Shown: positions 1 to 6,731 of the stretch, piece by piece
Numbering within the stretch: position 1 is the stretch's first letter
Layout: the number at the start of each line of letters is the position of its first letter
NCBI GenBank assembly: GCA_041493035.1
Contig: JBGPYB010000136.1
Location: forward strand, 1-12,380
Reading direction: 5' to 3'
Origin: JBGPYB01 sp041493035
GTDB taxonomy: Bacteria; Acidobacteriota; Vicinamibacteria; Fen-336
Length of the DNA stretch: 12,380 bases
The notes under the pieces: generated by a model
What the model was told of the DNA's origin: nothing
What the model saw: only the letters and a program-made list of their open reading frames with translations
Databases searched by the model: none
Position numbers and translations under genes: made by a program

Positions 1-223
1 GAGCGGCCTCACGAACCTGCAGACCTTCTTCCTCTCCTACGCCAACGTCTGGTGCGGAGAAACTCGACCCGAGGCCGCGCGCACGGCCGTGATGACACAG
101 GGCCACTCGCTCAACCGGTATCGCGTCAACAACGTGGTCGCCAACATGCCCGAGTTCGCCCACGCCTTCGGCTGCCACGCGGGACAACCGATGGTCCACG
201 AGAACGCCTGCCGCGTCTGGTGA
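1..223 (+). CDS. M13 family (neprilysin-like) metallopeptidase, C-terminal fragment
   Basis: The 5' end lies outside the window. The first complete codon is at base 2 and the TGA stop is at 221-223, leaving 73 residues. The reading matches the extreme C-terminus of M13 zinc endopeptidases: a 'LTNLQTFFLSYANVWC' stretch, then 'RVNNVVANMPEFAHAFGC', then the terminal 'CRVW'. In this family the segment packs against the catalytic domain, and the paired cysteines and terminal C-x-V/I-W are typical of secreted members. The HExxH and ExxxD zinc motifs would lie upstream of the window, so activity cannot be judged here. Acidobacteriota often carry many secreted M13 enzymes. The stop sits 3 bases from the stop of a minus-strand remnant, so the two genes converge. 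The family call is confident; substrate unknown. Confidence 0.88.
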   Translation, partial: SGLTNLQTFFLSYANVWCGETRPEAARTAVMTQGHSLNRYRVNNVVANMPEFAHAFGCHAGQPMVHENACRVW

Positions 224-226
224 GTG

Positions 227-361
227 TTAGCGCAGCCCTTCGGCAACGTACAAGTCCTCGATCAGGCGCTTGTACGAATAGGCGTAGGCAGAGCCGTCGG
301 CGTTCATGATGATCGGCCCGATGGAGGCGACGCGGACCGAGCTTCGACCCGGGCTCGAGTG
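227..361 (-). pseudogene. 3' remnant of a serine/threonine kinase with C-terminal TolB-like propeller
   Basis: Read on the minus strand, 361 down to the TAA at 229-227 gives 44 residues ending in 'YAYSYKRLIEDLYVAEGLR'. An upstream piece reads 'VASIGPIIMNADGSA'. From my knowledge of the family, an 'SPDGK-YAYSY-R-LSDLYLVEGLK' ending is the usual last beta-strand repeat of bacterial kinases fused to WD40/TolB-like propellers, common in Acidobacteriota. An in-frame TGA at 364-362 closes the frame upstream. No kinase domain or further propeller blades are present before the acyltransferase gene begins at 441. A different minus-strand frame across about 338-412 gives 'TIEAGKPMTLEPGSKLG', which weakly resembles the preceding linker, so a frameshift near 340-350 is possible. 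I infer a broken, non-functional gene end. It could also be a coincidental short reading, but the match to the family terminus is long. Confidence 0.6.
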
Positions 362-440
362 TCATGGGTTTGCCGGCCTCGATTGTACGTCGCGATTCGC
401 TCGTCGGTGGCGTTGGCACCACTGGTAGACTCGCGAGGAC

Positions 441-1583
441 ATGGCCCACGCGGACGACCGCCTCCCAGCCGTGGATCTGGTTCGCCTCGTCAGCATCCTG
501 GCAGTCTTTGCAGTTCACCTCCATGCCTCGGGGCTGGCGCGCCCGCCCCACACATCTGCGGTGCGTGAGGCCTGGGTCCATTTCGCCCGCAACGGTTCGT
601 ACGGAGTGACCCTCTTCTTCGTGGTGTCGGGGTTCGTGATCACGCGGACGATCCTCAGGAGGGACCCGGACCTGGCTCGAGTCGATCTCCGGGGCTTCTA
701 CGCACGCCGAGCCGGCCGGATCCTTCCGTTGCTCGTGCTCGTGATCGCGCTCGGTGCCGCGGGCCTCCAGGCGTTCCCCGACGATTCACCCCGAATCGGC
801 TTCTGTCTGCGGGACCCGAAGGCCCACTTCGATGCGCTCTTCTGGCTGTCGCTGCCCACTCTCTCCTTCAATTGGCTGCGCATCGCCCGCGAGCACGTGT
901 CCTACGGCTTCGGCCTGCACTGGGACGTGCTCTGGTCGCTCGCCATCGAGGAGCAGTTCTACCTGGGCTACCCGCTCGCGCTCCGAGTCCTGAAGCACAG
1001 ATCCCGAGTCACCGCGGCCCTCGCTTGCGTGGTCTTGGCGGGCCCCGTCGCTCGCGCGATCGCCGGGCAGCTCGAGCCCCAGAGCTTCCTTCTCGCATTC
1101 ACCAACTCCTTTGCTGCTTTCGACCTGATCGCGATGGGCGCCCTGCTGTGTTTCTTCCTCGATCGGCACAATGTGCCGACGAGCGGGCTCATCGGGCGCC
1201 TTGAGGTCACGCTGGGCTTGCTAGGCGTACTCGGTGTGGCCGCGGCCTACCATCTCTCGAACCTCGACCAGCCGGGCGATCGCGTGTGGGGCCCGACCGC
1301 CATCGGTGCCTCCCTCTGTTGCGCCCTCGCCGTGGCCATCCGGCGCAACTGGCTGACCGCCCGCCCGCTGAGGGCGGTGACGGCGCCGGGGCAATTCAGC
1401 TACGGCGCCTATCTCTTTCACCCAATGGCCCTGTTCCTGCTGTGGCCCGCGCTTGCGGGGCGCCACGCGGTCGTGGCCTTTGTCGCCTACGCCGGGGTCA
1501 CGCTCTCCTTCGCCTGGGCGGCCTATCGACACTTCGAAGCGCCCGCGAATCGAGCCATGCGCCGGCGGCTGGGTGCGGTCTAG
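441..1583 (+). CDS. acyltransferase 3 family membrane protein (OafA/YrhL-like)
   Basis: A complete 380-residue integral membrane protein. Family members O-acylate (usually O-acetylate) cell-surface sugars such as O-antigen, peptidoglycan or exopolysaccharide from cytoplasmic acyl donors. Visible family marks are an N-terminal 'DLVRLVSILAVFAVHLHASG' (residues 12-31) with the conserved His at about 26, 'VTLFFVVSGFVITR' (56-69), 'FYARRAGRILP' (86-96) with the Arg pair, 'WSLAIEEQFYL' (165-175), and a C-terminal 'SYGAYLFHP' (320-328). About ten hydrophobic segments are visible, as usual for the family, and no extra SGNH domain follows. The ATG at 441 is preceded by GAGGA at 435-439, close to the start. 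It is the only complete plus-strand gene in the window, bounded by a kinase remnant and a convergent hydrolase operon, so it appears monocistronic. The acceptor sugar cannot be inferred because no glycosyltransferase or polymer genes adjoin it. Confidence 0.9.
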   Translation: MAHADDRLPAVDLVRLVSILAVFAVHLHASGLARPPHTSAVREAWVHFARNGSYGVTLFFVVSGFVITRTILRRDPDLARVDLRGFYARRAGRILPLLVLVIALGAAGLQAFPDDSPRIGFCLRDPKAHFDALFWLSLPTLSFNWLRIAREHVSYGFGLHWDVLWSLAIEEQFYLGYPLALRVLKHRSRVTAALACVVLAGPVARAIAGQLEPQSFLLAFTNSFAAFDLIAMGALLCFFLDRHNVPTSGLIGRLEVTLGLLGVLGVAAAYHLSNLDQPGDRVWGPTAIGASLCCALAVAIRRNWLTARPLRAVTAPGQFSYGAYLFHPMALFLLWPALAGRHAVVAFVAYAGVTLSFAWAAYRHFEAPANRAMRRRLGAV

Positions 1584-1612
1584 CTTCATCGCCACTCTTG
1601 CGCCCCAGGGAC

Positions 1613-2470
1613 TCACTGTCCTGCCGAGGTCACCCGAAGCGGCGCTCCGGCGAAGCCGCGTAGTGCCTCCAACCACTGCGCGGTGAGGATCCCGAGGGCC
1701 TTCTGGCCCTTCTCCGCGGTCGCCTTCGTGGGGTCGCCGAAAACGCCGGTCTGCGAGTAGGCCGGGTCGTGGGGATCGCGGGAGAAGAGCCCAGGCTGGT
1801 AGCCGGGATAGTCCTTCGGCGCCTCGCGGCCATAGTCGGCCACGGCCTTCTCCATGTGAACGAGCTGCGGCTGGAGCAGGAGGTGGATGGACGTCTCGAT
1901 CTCGTCGGCGTGGCTGTTGCGGCGCTGGGTTTCGAGGGCACGATACTCGTCGGTCTCGAGGTCGTCCCAGGAGACGACGAGGGTCGGCGTCCCCGTCTCT
2001 TCTCGCAGGTCACGAGCCACCATCGCCAGCGGGAGACCAGCCGCCTTCGAGATGCTGGTGTTCAGGAACACGATGCGCCGCGCGCCGCTCCTGATGAGAG
2101 ACCGGGCGACCGCGTCGACGTACTTGATGAAGACGGTGCCGTCGGCGACCTCCGTCCCGGGAAACTGGCGGAATGGCGGGAACCAGCCGTGAAGGATGGG
2201 CGGCGACACCACGACGGGCAGCGACGCCACCGCCTGGAGGCACAGGTACTCCATCACCTTCGCGTCGGCGTTCATCGGGAGATGCGGGCCGTGTTCCTTG
2301 GCCGCCGGGCCGAAAGGCAGAACCACGACCGGCGACTCCTTGAGGCGAATCTCGGCCTCAGGCCAGGAGAGGTCGCCGAGAAAGGCGCCGGGCGTGGCGG
2401 CACTCGCGAGGTTCGGACCGAGCAGCGCCATCCCCAAGTGCACCGCGACGAGCAGTCGCCCCATCGTCAT
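1613..2470 (-). CDS. secreted creatininase-family protein (PF02633-like), atypical metal site
   Basis: 285 residues from the ATG at 2470-2468. This start overlaps the TGA of the upstream gene (ATGA, 4 bp) and has GGAG six bases ahead. An upstream in-frame start at 2524 would lie inside that gene and is less likely. Residues 1-25 form a signal peptide ending in 'LASA-A'. The family signature 'KEHGPHLPMNAD' is at 58-69, and 'SHADEIETS' (186-194) matches the usual HAG-E-ETS block. Creatininase-family enzymes are metal-dependent amidohydrolases. Here the usual Glu of EQHGPHLP is replaced by Lys58, and the NGHGGN-type loop is replaced by 'NTSISKAAG' (137-145). Two or more canonical metal ligands therefore seem absent, while His60 and Asp69 remain. 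'GVFGDPTKATAEKGQ' (242-256) matches what I recall of a divergent exported subgroup. Substrate unknown; creatinine is unlikely. It is the last gene of the run, 29 bp from the convergent acyltransferase gene. Confidence 0.83.
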   Translation of the reverse strand: MTMGRLLVAVHLGMALLGPNLASAATPGAFLGDLSWPEAEIRLKESPVVVLPFGPAAKEHGPHLPMNADAKVMEYLCLQAVASLPVVVSPPILHGWFPPFRQFPGTEVADGTVFIKYVDAVARSLIRSGARRIVFLNTSISKAAGLPLAMVARDLREETGTPTLVVSWDDLETDEYRALETQRRNSHADEIETSIHLLLQPQLVHMEKAVADYGREAPKDYPGYQPGLFSRDPHDPAYSQTGVFGDPTKATAEKGQKALGILTAQWLEALRGFAGAPLRVTSAGQ

Positions 2471-4173
2471 CGCTCGCTCCGCGTCGCCGCCTCCAGGGTC
2501 GAGGGATCGTCGAGAAGCAGCCACTCCTGCACCGAGAGAGGCAGGCTGCCGCCCGCGAGGAGCGCGTCGTGGAAGGCGCCGAGACGGAAGTTAGCCCCCT
2601 CGTGGTCGCGGTACTTGCCGAGCAGGCGCAGGATCTGCCACTTCCCCACCATGTAGGTGATCTTCTGGGACGGCTGCGACGCGGCGCCGGCCGCCTCTCC
2701 CTCCGCGGCCTCGTGGTCCAAGCCCCCGGCCTCCATGAAATACTTCACCGCCTGCTCGAAGCTCCAGCGCCCGGTGTGCAGGTTCACATCGACGCCGATC
2801 CGGGCCGCACGATAGCGCGACAGCCGCAGGATCTGCCCCTGGCCAGCCGAGCCCTCCGGGTACAAGCCCGTGCGCATCAACATCTCTTCGGTGTAGAGGG
2901 CCCACCCCTCGACGAGGACGCCGTCCTGATGCTGGCGGCGGATCTCGTTCTTCAGGCCGTTGGCGATGGAGATCTGGAGGAAGTGGCCGGGGATCCCTTC
3001 GTGACCCAGGATCGGACGCGGGTCCTCGATGGCTGCGCGGATGTAGAAGTTCCGGCTCTGGGGGTTGTACGTGGGGATGAAGTAGAAGCCGCTCGGGTCC
3101 TTGTCGTAGACCCCCGGAGCGTTCATGAAGCCCCCCGGGGACGTGGGCTTGAAGGCCTCCGGGAGCTGCCGGATCTGGAAGGGCCCGAGTGTCGGCGGCA
3201 GGGTGACGAGGTGCTTGTCGCGGAGGAAGGCGACCATCTCCGCCTGGCGGCTCTCGTAGGCCGCGAGGAAGGCCTGCTGATCCTTGGGCACGCTCGCGCT
3301 GCGGGACGGGTCGGGGTCGGCCAGGGCCGGGTTCGGGAGGAGCGACTCGAGGCCGCGATACCGGGCCAACTCGGCCTCGCCGAGCATCGCGACCTGCTTC
3401 GCGTCGAGGGGAAGCAGGTAGACGTGCTTCAGCATCCAGTCGTACGTCTCCTCCCCCATCGGAGTGAATTCGGCCATCTGCGAGAGGCGCGACTCCAGCC
3501 ACTGAGCGAAGTCACGTAGCGCTACCAGAGCTCCATCCCGGGCCGTCACGAGGGTCTTGCGCTCGGCGGGGGACAGGTCTTTCGCCACGGTCATCAGGCT
3601 CTCGCCGAAAAGGCTGTCCACTGACCGGGCCGATTCGATGGCCAGCCGGGCGTAGAGCCGCACCGGCTTCGTCAGCCCCTTCTTTCCCTGCTCCAGCAGG
3701 AGCGGCATCGCGCGAAGGCGCGCGGTGGCCCCGAGGGCTCGCTTCCGGGGCGCGTCGTACTCCTTCTTGAGAAGCGAGAAGATCGCGTTGCTGCACTCGC
3801 TGACATACGTCTGCGGGTCGCTCTCGGGGGCCGCGAGGACACGGTCGAAGAAATCAGCGCCCTCGAGCTGCGACAAGAACAGGATCCGGTCGATGCGGTC
3901 GTCCTTCGACCAGCCCTCGGTGTTCAGCGCGCGGACCTCGGAAGCCCGCGCCGTGACATGCTGGCGCCGCGCGAGGAGGGCCGGCGGCGAATAGTCGGTG
4001 AGGCGATCGTCCCAGGTGTGAAGCCCCTGGTCGCTGCTCGTCACCGGGGACTGCTCGTTGCGCCAACGATAGTAGTCGGAGGCGAGAGTTCGGAGGCGTC
4101 CCGGAGTGTCGGCCGCGAGGGACGCGCTCGGGGCGGCGAGGAGGGCTACGAGTCCTAAGGCGGCGAACCTCAT
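2467..4173 (-). CDS. secreted DUF885 family protein, probable zinc hydrolase
   Basis: 568 residues with a signal peptide ('ALGLVALLAAPSASLA-A', cleavage near residue 21). The DUF885 (PF05960) hallmarks are clear. 'HEGIPGH' at 391-397 fits the HExxPGH motif, which resembles a gluzincin zinc-binding helix. 'VEGWALYTEEM' at 421-431 supplies the conserved downstream Glu. The preceding 'GFYFIPTYNPQSRNFYIR' (362-379) also matches the family. The length is usual for the family. Members are generally annotated as uncharacterised or carboxypeptidase-like; I infer a periplasmic metallohydrolase acting on peptides or related amides. The ATG at 4173-4171 overlaps the TGA of the upstream serine hydrolase (ATGA, 4 bp) and no Shine-Dalgarno is evident, so translation probably depends on coupling. 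The stop overlaps the next gene's start in the same way. Family assignment is strong; the reaction is inference. Confidence 0.9.
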   Translation of the reverse strand: MRFAALGLVALLAAPSASLAADTPGRLRTLASDYYRWRNEQSPVTSSDQGLHTWDDRLTDYSPPALLARRQHVTARASEVRALNTEGWSKDDRIDRILFLSQLEGADFFDRVLAAPESDPQTYVSECSNAIFSLLKKEYDAPRKRALGATARLRAMPLLLEQGKKGLTKPVRLYARLAIESARSVDSLFGESLMTVAKDLSPAERKTLVTARDGALVALRDFAQWLESRLSQMAEFTPMGEETYDWMLKHVYLLPLDAKQVAMLGEAELARYRGLESLLPNPALADPDPSRSASVPKDQQAFLAAYESRQAEMVAFLRDKHLVTLPPTLGPFQIRQLPEAFKPTSPGGFMNAPGVYDKDPSGFYFIPTYNPQSRNFYIRAAIEDPRPILGHEGIPGHFLQISIANGLKNEIRRQHQDGVLVEGWALYTEEMLMRTGLYPEGSAGQGQILRLSRYRAARIGVDVNLHTGRWSFEQAVKYFMEAGGLDHEAAEGEAAGAASQPSQKITYMVGKWQILRLLGKYRDHEGANFRLGAFHDALLAGGSLPLSVQEWLLLDDPSTLEAATRSER

Positions 4174-5459
4174 CGCGCGCTCGATTCGACGATCGACTGG
4201 TAGACGAGGGCGCGGAACTTCTGCTGGAGGTCGGAGTCCCCGGCCGGGCGAAGCTGTGTCATCAAGACCGCAACGACCTTCTCCATGGGGTCAGCCCAGT
4301 ACTTGGTAAAGTAGGCGCCGCCCCAGCCGAACTCGCCTACCGAGCCGAGACGCCCCGACCGGCCGACGTGCTCGGTGATCTCGAAGGCCAGGCCGAAGCC
4401 GAACTGCCCCTCGTGGTAGAGGCCGCTCACGTTGTTCGACGTCATCAGCTCCACGGTCTTCGGGCTCAGGATCCGGACGCCGTCCAGCTCTCCTCCGTTC
4501 AGCAGCATCTGGAGAAACCGCGCATAGTCGCTGGCCGTGGACAGAAGGCCCGCCCCGCCCGAGAAGCAGCGTCGCGGGCCGTCGACATACGCGCCTTGTC
4601 CCATTCCGGCGTCGGGCGCCCTCTCGATGGCGCCGTCTTTCGCCGAGTAGACGGCGGCCAGCCGGCCCGCTTTCTCCTTCGGAAGGAAGAAGTACGTATC
4701 GTTCATCTTCAACGGCCCGAAGATCCGCGCGTGGAAGAAAGCATCCAGGCTCTGTCCCGAGGCTTTCTCGACGACGGCGCCCAAGACGTCCGTCGAAAAG
4801 CCGTAGACCCATTTCTCTCCGGGCTGGGAGTCGAACGGAAGCGCCGCCAGACGCTCGATTGCCGCGCCGACGGGCTCGTCCTTGTCGGCGAAGTACCAGC
4901 CGAGAACACCCGCCGCCTTGTACTGTGCTTCGGCCACGCCGTCGCCGTACGAGATGCCCGACGTGTGGGTCATCAGGTCGTGGATCGTGATCTCGCGCTT
5001 CGCGGGAACACTGCCGAACGCCGTCCCGGCGACGGCACCGGCCGGAGGTGGAACGATCACCGTGGTCTTTTTGAAGGCCGGGATGAACTTTGACACCGCG
5101 TCGGTGAGCAACAGCTTGCCCTCTTCCAGGAGGATGAGAGCCGCCGCGGTCGTCACGGCCTTGGACTGGGACGCGATGCGGAAGATCGTGTCCTTGGCCA
5201 TCGGCACGCCCGCCTCGACATCCTGCTTCCCGAAAGCGGCGAGTTGGACGACCTTGCCGCGTCGCGCGACCAGCGTCACCACGCCCGCCACCCGCTTCTC
5301 GTCGACGGCCTGCTGCATCGCCGTGCCCAAACGCTTCAGCCGCTCCGAGGAAAGGCCCACGGCTTCGGGGGCGCTCGGCAAGAGCGCCTGGGCGGCGAGA
5401 GGCGGACCGATTGAGGTGAGTGCGAGGAGAAGGCCAACGGCACGTCGCGTGGTGTTCAT
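4170..5459 (-). CDS. secreted serine hydrolase, beta-lactamase/EstB family (PF00144)
   Basis: 429 residues. The start ATG at 5459-5457 has a strong AAGGAG (5470-5465) five bases ahead. The N-terminus is a signal peptide ending near 'PPLAAQA' (19-25). The nucleophile motif SxxK is 'SQSK' at 97-100, and 'DLMTHTSGISYG' (161-172) is the standard family block. Tyr219 in 'WVYGFSTDVLG' occupies the YxN position, without the Asn of true beta-lactamases. 'FGWGGAYFTKYWADP' (377-391) occupies the KTG region in the W-G-G form typical of EstB/LACTB-like esterases and D-aminopeptidases. It is therefore more likely an esterase or peptidase than an antibiotic-degrading beta-lactamase, although that is inferred from motifs. 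It is the first of three genes linked by 4-bp overlaps and lies 49 bp after the lactonase gene, so all four could share one transcript. Confidence 0.92.
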   Translation of the reverse strand: MNTTRRAVGLLLALTSIGPPLAAQALLPSAPEAVGLSSERLKRLGTAMQQAVDEKRVAGVVTLVARRGKVVQLAAFGKQDVEAGVPMAKDTIFRIASQSKAVTTAAALILLEEGKLLLTDAVSKFIPAFKKTTVIVPPPAGAVAGTAFGSVPAKREITIHDLMTHTSGISYGDGVAEAQYKAAGVLGWYFADKDEPVGAAIERLAALPFDSQPGEKWVYGFSTDVLGAVVEKASGQSLDAFFHARIFGPLKMNDTYFFLPKEKAGRLAAVYSAKDGAIERAPDAGMGQGAYVDGPRRCFSGGAGLLSTASDYARFLQMLLNGGELDGVRILSPKTVELMTSNNVSGLYHEGQFGFGLAFEITEHVGRSGRLGSVGEFGWGGAYFTKYWADPMEKVVAVLMTQLRPAGDSDLQQKFRALVYQSIVESSAR

Positions 5460-5508
5460 CGAGGCTCCTTGGTAGGGACGCGGTCGACGGGTCTTGCCCT
5501 CCCGGGCG

Positions 5509-6669
5509 TCAGCGGGTCGGCCGATCCGGGACGAACGTCACGCACACGGGAGCGCCGACCTCCACACTGTTCGCCGTGCGCGTCAAACGTCCGGTGACCG
5601 GATCGACGATGAAGACGACTACGCTGTCCGATCCCTGATTCGCGACCAACAGGTGCCGGCCGGCCGGGTCCAACGTGAAGTTGCGCGGCGTCTTGGCGCC
5701 TGTGGCCACGACCTCGACGCTGCGGACCGTTCCCTTGTCGCGGTCGACCGCGAAGACCGCGATGGAATCGTGACCGCGGTTCGATGCGTAGATGAACCGG
5801 CCCGAGGGATGGACGCGCACTTCGGCGCCGCTCATCTCAGGCTTGACGGCGACGCCCGCGGGGAGCGTCGAGATCGTCTGGACCTCGGCCAGTGTCCCCG
5901 TCGCCGCGTCGAAGCGATAGGAAGCGAGCGTGAGGGCCATCTCGTTCAAGGCAAAGACGAGCCGGCCGGTCGGGTCGAAGTCGAAATGCCTCGGCCCGGC
6001 GCCGGGCTTCGAAGCCGCGAAGGAGATCGCCACGGGCGAGAGGCTCCCCGCGGCGGGATCGAACCGATAGACGAGCAGCTTGTCGAGCCCGAGGTCGGCC
6101 ACGAGGGCGTAGCGGTTGGCGGCGTCCACGGCGATCGCATGGGCGTGCGGGCCACCCTGCCGCTCCTTGTTGGGACCATGGCCTGTGTGCTGGACGACAG
6201 AAGACGCGGAACCCAGCTTCCCGTCGCCTTGCACCGGCAGCACCGCAATGCTGCCCGAGTCGTAGTTGGCCACCAGTAAATGGCGCCCCGTTCGGTCGAG
6301 GGAGAGGTGGCAGGGGCCGGAGCCCTTCGTCGCAGCGTCGTTCAGGAGGGTCAGCTTGCCGCTCGCGGCGTCGATCGCGAAGGCGCTGGCGGAGCCGGTC
6401 TTCTCTCCGCGGAACTCCCCCACCTCGTTGACGGCGTAAAGAAAGCGGCCGGTGGAATCGGCGGTGAGGAACGACGGGTTGGGCGTGGCCGCCGCCAGCT
6501 CCGGGTGCCCAAGCCGCCCCGTCGCGGGGTCAAAGCGGGAGACGTAGATCCCTTGACTCTTGGGGCCGGTGTAGGTGCCGAAGTAGACGAGGCTTTCGGC
6601 GGCGCTGGCCGGAAGCGAGAGGGCAAGAAGCGGCGCGACCAGGGCGAGTGTTCTGACCAAGGGTCTCAT
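5509..6669 (-). CDS. secreted seven-bladed beta-propeller lactonase-family protein (PF10282)
   Basis: 386 residues from the ATG at 6669-6667, chosen because GGAG (6680-6677) lies seven bases upstream and a clean signal peptide follows ('LALVAPLLALSLPASA-A', cleavage near 23-24). Longer in-frame starts up to 6717 add charged residues ahead of it and are less likely. Propeller repeats are visible as recurring D-x-a-x-G-x-L turns ('FDPATGRL', 'IDAASGKL', 'FDPAAGSL', 'FDAATGTL', 'VDPVTGRL'). Family marks are 'GGPHAHA' (172-178) and 'GPRH' (225-228), both shared with bacterial 6-phosphogluconolactonase of the YbhE/Pgl type and with muconate-cyclase relatives. Because it is exported, a role in the cytoplasmic pentose phosphate pathway is doubtful; a periplasmic lactone or other sugar derivative is a better guess. 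It lies 62 bp downstream of dacB and 49 bp before the serine hydrolase. Confidence 0.88.
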   Translation of the reverse strand: MRPLVRTLALVAPLLALSLPASAAESLVYFGTYTGPKSQGIYVSRFDPATGRLGHPELAAATPNPSFLTADSTGRFLYAVNEVGEFRGEKTGSASAFAIDAASGKLTLLNDAATKGSGPCHLSLDRTGRHLLVANYDSGSIAVLPVQGDGKLGSASSVVQHTGHGPNKERQGGPHAHAIAVDAANRYALVADLGLDKLLVYRFDPAAGSLSPVAISFAASKPGAGPRHFDFDPTGRLVFALNEMALTLASYRFDAATGTLAEVQTISTLPAGVAVKPEMSGAEVRVHPSGRFIYASNRGHDSIAVFAVDRDKGTVRSVEVVATGAKTPRNFTLDPAGRHLLVANQGSDSVVVFIVDPVTGRLTRTANSVEVGAPVCVTFVPDRPTR

Positions 6670-6676
6670 GGGCGAT

Positions 6677-6680
6677 CTCC
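6677..6680 (-). promoter_or_regulatory. Shine-Dalgarno GGAG fixing the lactonase start
   Basis: GGAG on the minus strand, seven bases before the ATG at 6669. This spacing supports the shorter protein with the signal peptide at its N-terminus over the in-frame starts at 6693 and 6717. Confidence 0.6.
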
Positions 6681-6731
6681 GTTCCGCCGACATCTTACGC
6701 GATCCCGCATGCGGCACTTCCCGAGCGAGGG

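Noticed and set aside
413..431. Possible promoter before the acyltransferase gene (TTGGCA and an extended -10-like TGGTAGACT)
   Set aside because: The spacing between the two boxes is only seven bases, and the -10-like box would leave almost no leader before the ATG at 441.
1584..1612. Search for a shared terminator between the convergent acyltransferase and creatininase-like genes
   Set aside because: The 29 bases contain no hairpin or T-run, so no terminator can be called.
2591..3502. 303-residue minus-strand frame inside the DUF885 gene
   Set aside because: Pro/Arg/Gly-rich out-of-frame shadow of the real gene, which has intact motifs throughout, so no frameshift is implied.
1769..3519. 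Long plus-strand frames opposite the creatininase-like and DUF885 genes
   Set aside because: Low-complexity, charged composition with no recognisable domain; they are explained by the codon bias of the minus-strand genes.
6705..6714. Perfect palindrome CCGCATGCGG upstream of the lactonase gene
   Set aside because: A single 10-bp palindrome is expected several times by chance in a window this size, and no second copy or clear promoter was seen near it.
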